Under the pieces are notes generated by a model, which ran no database searches, was not told the origin of the DNA, and saw only the letters and a list, made by a program, of their open reading frames with translations. A DNA stretch of 64,000 nucleotides from Tolypeutes matacus (lineage: Eukaryota; Chordata; Mammalia; Cingulata; Chlamyphoridae), in contig JAKSZT010054334.1 of assembly GCA_026826555.1 (NCBI GenBank), positions 30,662,447-30,726,446 on the forward strand, read 5' to 3'. Every line of letters starts with the position of its first letter. Positions within the stretch are counted from its first letter, which is position 1. Both the position numbers and the translations under genes were made by a program. Shown one piece after another: positions 56,110-64,000 of this stretch.

Positions 56110-57165
56110 TTATGACAACAGAGTTTCCAGACCACCTTATTCACTTAAACCTCAACTAAACATACTTCTGAAATACGCAGTAAGACAAAAATGAATGTTG
56201 ATAAAATTATCCCAGCCTTATGGTGGGAGAAAAATATGTTTCTTCTACAGAAACTGTTAACTTCTAAAACTAACTGATTCTGTTCTTTGGCATTCAAGAA
56301 TGCTCTAACATTCATTCATCAGACATTTATCATTCCCCTCTGTGTGCCAAGCCTTGTGCATTTGATTAGAAATCAGTTTTTCTTTATACCATTCATTCTC
56401 TACAATGTAACACTCATTACCCACTTACGTGTGCTTCAGTTTCCCAATCCATAATACCTACTGCCCATCCATCTGTCAGAAGCATTATGAATCAGCATCT
56501 ATACTAGGGGTATGGGCTGAAGTAAATGTAGACCTAAAATTTTGTCAAGACACCTTACACAATGTCAAAAGACAAGATGTGGAAAATTTCTAAGACTATT
56601 GCATAAGTGTATGAAAAAGCATCTGTATTCTCTCTATTGAATGCCAAAAAAAAGGGTAATGATAAACTGAGAAAAAGATATGAAAATGGTATGTTGGACA
56701 AAATGTTACCATCCCCCATATAGATAGGTTCTATAATTTGACCTCAAAATAGGAAAAAGATATTATTGGATATATATACACACATGTATGAATTCATGTT
56801 ATTAAAATCTTTAATTTTTATTATACATTGCTTATTTGATCTTACAGTATCTGAGAAGGATTTGCTAAAGTCCCCATCTAAAAATGTTAATGTAGGATTG
56901 GGCTATCCATGGAACTGGGGGAAGAGCTGAAGGAAGAAACAGGTGAACTCTGGGGAGGTAGAGGACTGTGGTTGAGAATACAATTGTGGGAGTGTTCTTT
57001 TGGCAACTATGGCAGGAGAGAGTCACTGATGTAGGTGTAGGTGGTGAGGGGATGTGTGGGGAAATGTGTACCCTGGGCATGCCTCTATGGAATATGAATG
57101 TGTTCATGTGGTCATAGGGTGTCATCTCAGTGGGTGGAGACCCACACAAGAAACAACAAAATATT
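56110..57165. other. No gene; L2/MIR3-like relic
   Basis: 56300-56370 (ACATTCATTCATCAGACATTTATCATTCCCCTCTGTGTGCCAAGCC) is L2/MIR-like. The rest is AT-rich, then a GT/GA-rich stretch at 56940-57120. Confidence 0.45.
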
Positions 57166-57545
57166 AAATTCCCAAACTGGAGACTTCCGGGAAGATGGCG
57201 GACTAGTAAGACACGGGAATCTCTTCTCCAGAAAAATAGCTAGAGGGCAAGCTGAAACAGCCCCGAAAAAGATCTTCTAGGGTTTAGGTCACCAGGTGAA
57301 GGCTGCACACCACCCGGAAGAGAGAGGGACAGAAGAGGGAAATCGCGACTACAGAACTGTGAGTTGCAAGTAGCAGCTTCTGCTGCTGCCGGCACCCTCC
57401 CCCACACTCTTCAGAATTCTCGGGCCCCTGGGCCTGCGACCACAGACAAAGGGGGCTTCAGGGATCTGCCACTCCCGGAAAGGGGAGAGAGAGGGACACA
57501 GCCTTAGGCTGACTCAGGTTCGGACCTGAAATTTGGGCGGCAGAT

Positions 57546-57625
57546 GGACCCTTCTACACAGCGGTTTGCCCTGGGAGCCTGGAAAGGACCCTTCCACACA
57601 GTGGTTTGCCCTGGGGGCCCGGAAA
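57546..57625 (+). repeat. Two 40-bp tandem units in the L1 5' UTR
   Basis: Units at 57546-57585 and 57586-57625 start ggacccttctacacagcggt and ggacccttccacacagtggt. They differ at four positions. Confidence 0.9.
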
Positions 57626-58341
57626 GGACTGGAGAAATCCGATCCTCGCAACCTCCCTCCCTTCAAGCCTGGACTAATTGTTGAGGACACCACGGGAGAG
57701 GGGAGAGAGAGCCTGGGGCTGACCCTGCTTTGGACTCCCAGGTTTGGTCTGCCATGTCCCGAGAGCCCAGGCTGGGTGGGGCTGCGCCATTGTTTGCCTT
57801 GGAGCCTGCAAGGGGCTAAAGATATACAAACCTCCCAATCTCATCCTCTACTAACAGGGACTGATTGTTGAGGATTCAGAAGGGAGTGGAAATATTTCCT
57901 AGCTGGGAAAAGGGGGGCGCTATGAGAGAAGTGTGGAGAACTGTCTCAGAAAGTTTGAATCACAGGGCTCCTAGCCCCCAGACAGGAAGCTCTATCACAT
58001 TGATCTGGTCTGTGTCACAACAAATATGCTCCGACCAGGCATTGAATTGAGAGCAGCCAACAAGCGCCATCTCCTGGCAGACCAAGGAAGTACACATAAG
58101 AAAATTAATAAGTAAGAGAGGCTTTTCCTGGCCTCTATAGCCTCCCTGCCCAAGGCCCTAGGAAACGACTCTACAACCAATTACTGGGTCCAGTGCCCAG
58201 TTTTGAGCAACCAGCAGAACAATCCTAACAATCATGGTTGAGCCAAAAATCAAAGAGCAGTGGTAACTCACAGCCTCCTGCCACTAAAACCCCATAAAAG
58301 AGAAAGAGATAGAGCATCTAAGTAAAATACAAACTAACCAG

Positions 58342-59315
58342 ATGCCTAAGCACCAACAAAAAATTACGGGCCATACTAAGAAAATAGAAGACATGGCCCA
58401 AGAAAAGGAATACAGCAAAGTCCCAGAAGAGATGCAGAATTTGAGAGAACTAATCAGTGAGATGAGCACACATTTCCAAAATCAAATTAACGAGATGAAA
58501 GACAATATAGTGAAAGAGATCAATGACATCAAGAAGTCATTGTGCGAACGTAAAGAAGAATTTGAAATCATGAACAGAAAAGTAACGGAGTTCATGGGAA
58601 TGAAAGACACAATAGGTGAAGTAAAAAATACATTTGAAGCATACAACAGCAGACTCGAAATGAAAGAAGAAAGAATAAGTGATACCGATGACAGAGCAGC
58701 TAAAATTGAAGAGAGAAAAGAATGGAAAAAATTGAGCAGGGGCTCAGAGAGTTGAATGACAACACAAAACGCAAGAACATATGTGTAATGGGAGTTCCAG
58801 AAGGAGAAGAGAAAGGAAAAGGGGCAGAAAGAGTATTTGAGGAAATAATAGCTGAAAATTTCCCAACTCTCACGAAAGAAATGAACTTTCATGTCCAAGA
58901 AGCACACCGTACCCCAAGAAGAATAAATCCAAATAGACCTATGCCAAGACACATATAATTCAGAATGTCAAATGTAAAAGATAAAGAGAAAATGCTCAGA
59001 GCAGCAAGAGAGAAGCAAACGATCATGTACAAAGGACGTCCAGTAAGACTTTGTGCAGATTTCTCTTCAGAAACCATGGAGGCGAGAAGACAGTGGTATG
59101 ATACAATTAGGAAACTGAAAGAGAAAAACTGCCAGCCGAGAATTCTTTATCCAGCAAAACTGTCCTTCAAATATGAAGGTGAATATAAAGTATTCACAAA
59201 CAAACAGAAACTAAGAGAGTTTGCAAAAAAGAATCCACCTTTGCAGGAAATATTAAAGGAAGCCTTAGAACCTGAAAGAAAAAGACAGGAGAGAGAGGCT
59301 TGGAGGAGAGTATAG
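58342..59315 (+). pseudogene. L1 ORF1 (ORF1p), two frameshifts
   Basis: ORF1p is the trimeric RNA-binding chaperone of the L1 particle. The N-terminal Lys/Glu-rich coiled-coil part is open from 58342 (MPKHQQKITG) to about 58735. The frame then shifts to a segment with KRKNICVMGVPEGEE (start of the RRM) up to 58958. A second 1-nt shift near 58935 leads to VKDKEKMLRAAREK and the C-terminal domain (YKGRPVRLCADFSSET ... PRILYPAKL) ending at 59315. Length over all about 320 residues, normal for L1. Confidence 0.93.
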
Positions 59316-59396
59316 AAGAAAGAAAAGCAGAAAGGATAACCAAAAGAGTAAAAAGAAAGACAAAAATAAGATGACATATAAAAACCAAAGAATGAA

Positions 59397-62300
59397 ATGG
59401 AGGAAATAAATAGTGCATTTTCAGTAATATCTTTGAATGTGAATGGATTAAATTCCCCAATCAAAAGATTCAGGCTGACAGAATGGATAAAAAAACATGA
59501 GCCATCCATATGCTGCTTACAAGAAACTCATCTCAGACACAAGGATACAAGCCGGCTGAAAGTAAAAGGTTGGAAAAAGATACTCCATGCGAATAGTAAA
59601 CAGAAAAGAGCAGGGGTAGCTATACTAATATCAGACAAAACAGACTTCAAATGCAAAAAAGTGATAAGAGATGCGGAAGGCCATTATATATTACTAAAAG
59701 GGACAATCCTCCAGGAAGATATAACAGTCATAAATATCTACGCACCTAACCAGGGTGCCCCAAAATATATGAGACAAACTCTGGCAAAACTGAAGGGAAA
59801 AATAGACATTTATACAATAATCGTCGGGGACTTCAACACCCCTCTCACATCATTAGATAGAACAACTAGACAGAAGATCAACAAGGTAACAGAGAACTTG
59901 AACAATATGATAAACAAGTTAGACCTAACACACATATACAGAACACTGCATCCAAACTCAGCGGATTATACATTCTTCTCAAGTGCCCATGGATCTTTCT
60001 CCAGGATAGACCACATGTTAGGTCACAATACAGCTCTCAATAAATATAAAAAGATTGAAATTATACAAAGCACCTTCTCAGATCATAATGGAATGAAATT
60101 AGAAATCAATAACAGACAGGAAAAAAGGAAATTTGCAAATGTGTGGAGACTGAACAACACACTCCTAAATATTCAATGGGTCAAAGAAGAAATTGCAAGT
60201 GAAATCAGTAAATATATTGAGACAAATGAAAATGAGAAGACAACATATCAAAACTTATGGGATACAGCAAAGGCAGTCTTGAGAGGGAAATTTATAGCCC
60301 TAAATGCCTATATTAAGAAACAAGAAAGAGCTAAACTCAAAGATTTAATGGAACAACTTGGGAAACTAGAGAAAGAACAGCAAACCAATCCCAAAGCAAA
60401 AAGAAGGAAAGAAATAATAAAGATTAGAGCGGAAATAAATGAAAATGAGAACAAAAAAGCAATAGAGAAAATCAACAAAACCAAAAGCTGGTTCTTTGAG
60501 AAGATCAATAACATTGACAAACCCCTCGCTAGACTAACAAAGAAAAAAAGAGAGAAGATGCAAATAAATACAATCAGAAATGAAAGGGGGGGAAATTACA
60601 AATGACCTCACAGAAATAAAAAGAATCATAAGAGGATATTATAAGAAACTATATGCCAACAAACTAGACAACCTGGATGTAATAGACAAATTTCTAGAAA
60701 CTCATAACCAACCTACACTGACACAACAAGAAATACAAGAACTTAACAAACCAATCACAATTAAGGAGATTGAATCTGTCATCAAAAATATACAAGCAAA
60801 GAAAAGTCCAGGACCAGATGGCTTCACAGGTGAGTTATACCAAGCATTTCTAAAAGAATTAACACCAATCCTGTTTATACTCTTCCAAAAAATTGAAGAG
60901 GAGGGAAAATTACCCAACTCATTTTATGAAGCCAACATCACCCTAATACCAAAGCCAGATAAAGATTCCACAAGAAAAGAAAATTACAGACCAATCTCTC
61001 TCATGAACATAGATGCAAAAATTCTCAACAAAATACTTGCAAATCGAATCCAACAGCATATCAAAAGAATTATACATCACGACCAAGTGGGATTTATTCC
61101 TGGTATGCAAGGCTGGTTCAACATAAGAAAATCAATCAATGTAATACACCACATTAACAAGTTGAATGAAAAAAACCACATGATCATCTCAATAGATGCA
61201 GAAAAGGCATTCGACAAAATCCAACATCCTTTTTTGATAAAAAATACTTCAAAAGATAGGAATAAAAGGAAAATTCCTCAATCTGATAAAAGGCATATAT
61301 GAAAAACCCACAGCCAACATCATACTCAATGGGGAAAGGTTGAAAGCTTTCCCCCTAAGATCAGGAACAAGACAAGGATGCCCACTGCCACCATTGTTAT
61401 TCAACATTGTACTAGAAGTTCTAGCTAGGGCAATTAGACAAGACAAGAAAATTAAAGGCGTCCAAATAGGAAAAGAGGAAGTAAAACTCTCACTGTTTGC
61501 GGATGACATGATCCTGTATTTAGAAAATCCTGAAGTATCCACAACAAAGCTACTTGAACTAATAAATGAGTTCAGCAAAGTGGCAGGATATAAGATCAAC
61601 ACGCAAAAATCAGTAATGTTTTTGTACACTAGTACTGAACAATCTGAGGAGGAAATCAGGAAGAAAATTCCATTTTCAATAGCAACAAAAAGACTCAAAT
61701 ACCTAGGAGTTAATTTAACCAAGGAAGTACAGGACCTATATGCAGAAAACTACAAAACAATGCTAAAAGAAATTTAAAAAGACCTAAACAAATGGAAAGA
61801 CATTCCGTGTTCATGGATTGGAAGACTAAATATCGTGAAGATGTCAATCTTGCCCAAACTGATTTATAGATTCAATGCAATACCAATCAAAATCCCAACA
61901 GCTTACTTTACAGAATTAGAGAAGGCAATTACCAAATTCATCTGGAAGGGTAAGTGCACCCGAATAGCCAAAAGTATTCTAAAAAAGAAGAGCAATGTGG
62001 GAGGAATTTCACTGCCTGACCTTGAAACATATTACAAAGCTACAGTGGTCAAAACAGCATGGTACTGACATAAAGATAGACATATCGATCAGTGGAATAG
62101 AATTGAGAATCCAGAAATAACCCTCACCTATACAGTCAACTGGTTTTTGACAAACCTACCAAGCCCATGCTGATGGGAAAAAACAGTCTCTTCAACAAAT
62201 GGAGTTGGGAGAACTGGATATCTATAACCAAAAGAATGAAAGAGGACCCCTATCTCACCCCCATACAAGAATCAACTCAAAATGGATTAAAGATCTAAAT

Positions 62301-63215
62301 ATAAAAGCCAGGACCATAAAACTACTAGAAGAAAATGTAGGGAAACATCTTCAAGACTTTGTAGTAGGTGGTGGTTTCTTGGACTTCACAACCAAAGCAT
62401 GTGCAACAAAAGAAAAAGTAGATAAATGGGACCTCCTCAAAATTAAACACTTTTGCACCTCACAGGACTTTGTCAGAAAGGTGAAAAGGCAGCCGACTCA
62501 ATGGGAAAAAATATTTGGAAATCACATATCTGATAAGGGTTTAATATCCAGGATATATAAAGAGATGTTACAACTCAACAATAAAAGGACAAACGACCCA
62601 ATTAAAAAATGGGCCAAAGACTTGAATAGACATTTCTCCGAAGAAGAAATACAAATGGCAAAAAAACACATGAAGAAATGCTCAACATCACTCATGATTA
62701 GGGAAATGCAAATCAAAACTACAATGAGATATCATTTCACACCTATCAGAATGGCCACTATTAAAAAGACAGAGAACTACAAGTGTTGGAGAGGATGTGG
62801 AGAGATAGGAACACTTCTTCACTGTTGGTGGGAATGCAGGATGGTACAACCACTATGGAGGACTGTTTGGCAGTTCCTAAAGAAGTTGAATATAGACTTG
62901 CCACGTGACCCTGCAATACCACTACTGGGTATATACCCAGAAGAACTGAGAGCAGTGACAAGAACAGACATCTGCACACCAATGTTCATAGCCACATTAT
63001 TCATCATTGCCAAAAGTTGGAAACAACCCAGGTGTCCATCAACAGATGAATGGATAAACAAACTGTGGTCTATTCACACGATGGAATATTATGCAGTTGT
63101 AAGAAGAAATGAAGTCATAAAGCATATGGCAACATGGATGAATCTGGAGGAGATTATGTTGAGTGAAGCAAGCCAGACACAAAAGGACAAATACTGTATG
63201 AATGCATTACTATGA
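59397..63215 (+). pseudogene. L1 ORF2 (endonuclease / reverse transcriptase), several lesions
   Basis: The endonuclease is intact in frame 59397-60605: [30 protein letters not shown] and SDHNGM carry the catalytic Asn, Glu, Asp and His residues. A G-run at 60588-60594 shifts frame into the RT ([22 protein letters not shown]). A second shift near 61240 follows [12 protein letters not shown]. The RT core FADDMILYL is at about 61494-61520. A TAA at 61775-61777 and a TGA at 62066-62068 interrupt the thumb/linker. The C-terminal part, open 62199-63215, keeps the Cys-rich motif ([18 protein letters not shown]). With these lesions no full ORF2p can be made. Confidence 0.94.
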
Positions 63216-63423
63216 ACCAAATATATTGTGTAATATATTGTTTGATTCACACACACACACACAAAACAAAAAAACAAACAAAAAACAAAACAACAAAAAA
63301 ATTTACATGTATCCATTACACTTAATTGAGAAATGTATATATTTATTCATCTGTGTTTACTTTTTAGTTTTTTATTGCTTATGTGTTCAATTATTAAATG
63401 TACAAAATAAAGTTAAAAAAAAA

Positions 63424-64000
63424 AATTCCCATCCTGGGAAGTATTGCTACATTCTCTAATAGAGTGGCAAGAATCTCTAGAGTACATAGGCAGTGCCTAA
63501 TAGAAGCCCTTGATATTAATGCTTGTACTTATGAACCTTATTCTTGTAAAATTGAAACTTAGCCTAATAATATCTATTGCCTAGAGTTACCTCCTGAAAT
63601 CCTCCTTGTTCCTCAAATGTGCCTCTCTCAAGCCAGACTGAGCAAATAAACTCACTACCTTCCCCCCAGCATGGGACATGACTTCCAGGGATAAGCCTCC
63701 CTGGCTCTGAGAGATTAATACCAAGCACCAACCAGTGATGCATTTGGAAAAAGAATTTGACCAAAAAGGGGAAACATTAAATACAAAAGAGTTTTTTACA
63801 GCTAAGAGATTTCAGAATGAGTCAGGAAGTCATTCCAGAGGTTATACTTATGCATATCTCAGGCAGATCTCACTAACTTCCACAGTAAACAAAGCCTTTT
63901 CCTTTCTTTTTTTTTCTTTCCCCCTTTCCATTGGACAGAGCAAATGTTCTTCTGTTGATTCAAAAGTCATACATTTTAAAGCTATTTTTCTTGTGGTTAC
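63424..64000. other. No gene; probable lineage-specific repeat
   Basis: CCCCAGCATGGGACATGACTTCCAGGGATAAGCC ... AATACCAAGCACCAACCAGTGATGC looks like a repeat familiar from xenarthran genomes, but I cannot name the family. It runs to the window end. Confidence 0.35.

Larger units (their letters stand above)
57181..63423 (+). mobile_element. Nearly full-length LINE-1 (6.2 kb), inactive
   Basis: The L1 has a 5' UTR of about 1.16 kb starting CTTCCGGGAAGATGGCGGAC (57184), ORF1 at 58342-59315, ORF2 at 59397-63215, and a 3' UTR of about 200 bp ending AATGTACAAAATAAAG plus poly(A). The TSD aattcccaaactgg / aattcccatcctgg (57167-57180, 63424-63437) has two mismatches. The sequence is well conserved, so the insertion is fairly young, but the ORFs carry several frameshifts and stops. 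It also serves as the reference for the 3'-UTR fragment at 51940-52124. Confidence 0.95.

Noticed and set aside
4004..63300. tRNA genes at the many tRNA-like sequences
   Set aside because: All carry A-tails and TSDs or sit in composite repeats. The folds are degenerate, so they are SINEs and not tRNA genes.

Overview
The window is mammalian nuclear DNA from a xenarthran, most likely an armadillo. The lineage marker is the tRNA-derived DAS-type SINE: about 18 copies are scattered on both strands as monomers, dimers and one apparent trimer, most ending in an A-rich tail and flanked by target-site duplications (TSDs). The rest of the repeat landscape is placental: MIR and L2 relics, a MER5-like hAT relic, MaLR/MLT1 and ERVL-type LTRs, class II (ERVK/betaretrovirus-like) LTRs, and several generations of LINE-1. 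The sequence is AT-rich, intron-containing and mostly non-coding. Nearly all long open frames fall inside repeats.

One real gene was found: COMMD6 on the plus strand (ATG 7925, stop 18733). Four coding exons, one of them a 12-nt microexon, splice to an 85-residue COMM-domain protein, the length of the human protein. A promoter-like GC-richer stretch with NRF1-, ETS- and YY1-like motifs lies just upstream. In human, COMMD6 lies head-to-head with UCHL3 on 13q22. I did not find a UCHL3 first exon on the minus strand here.

Layout. 1-7.5 kb: nested LTRs, SINEs, an MLT1 and a (TATAG)n array containing a 10-N gap. 7.5-18.9 kb: COMMD6, with a solo class II LTR, SINEs and an old L1 in its large intron. 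19-48 kb: intergenic repeat bed, including one old L1 split by three later insertions, an LTR holding another LTR plus a SINE, and three copies of a lineage-restricted 3'-end repeat (called X below), one with a partly duplicated end. 48.2-49.9 kb: a 1.66-kb betaretrovirus-like element that starts at its tRNA-Lys primer-binding site instead of a 5' LTR but has a perfect 6-bp TSD. It interrupts an unidentified 95-codon frame. 51.0-54.4 kb: an NSRP1 processed pseudogene, itself hit by an L1 fragment, an L1/SINE-tail insertion and a dimeric SINE, and carrying an unexplained 144-bp segment. 57.2-63.4 kb: a nearly full-length (6.2 kb) LINE-1 with recognisable 5' UTR, ORF1, ORF2 (endonuclease, reverse transcriptase, Cys-rich end) and 3' UTR, disabled by several frameshifts and stops.

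Apart from COMMD6 there is no gene set working together. The main interest is the insertion history and the odd terminus of the ERV element. LTR families 'A' (MaLR-like) and 'B' (starting near TGTGGCAGTTTGAG) are labels used only here. Database names for old repeats are given from memory and are tentative.
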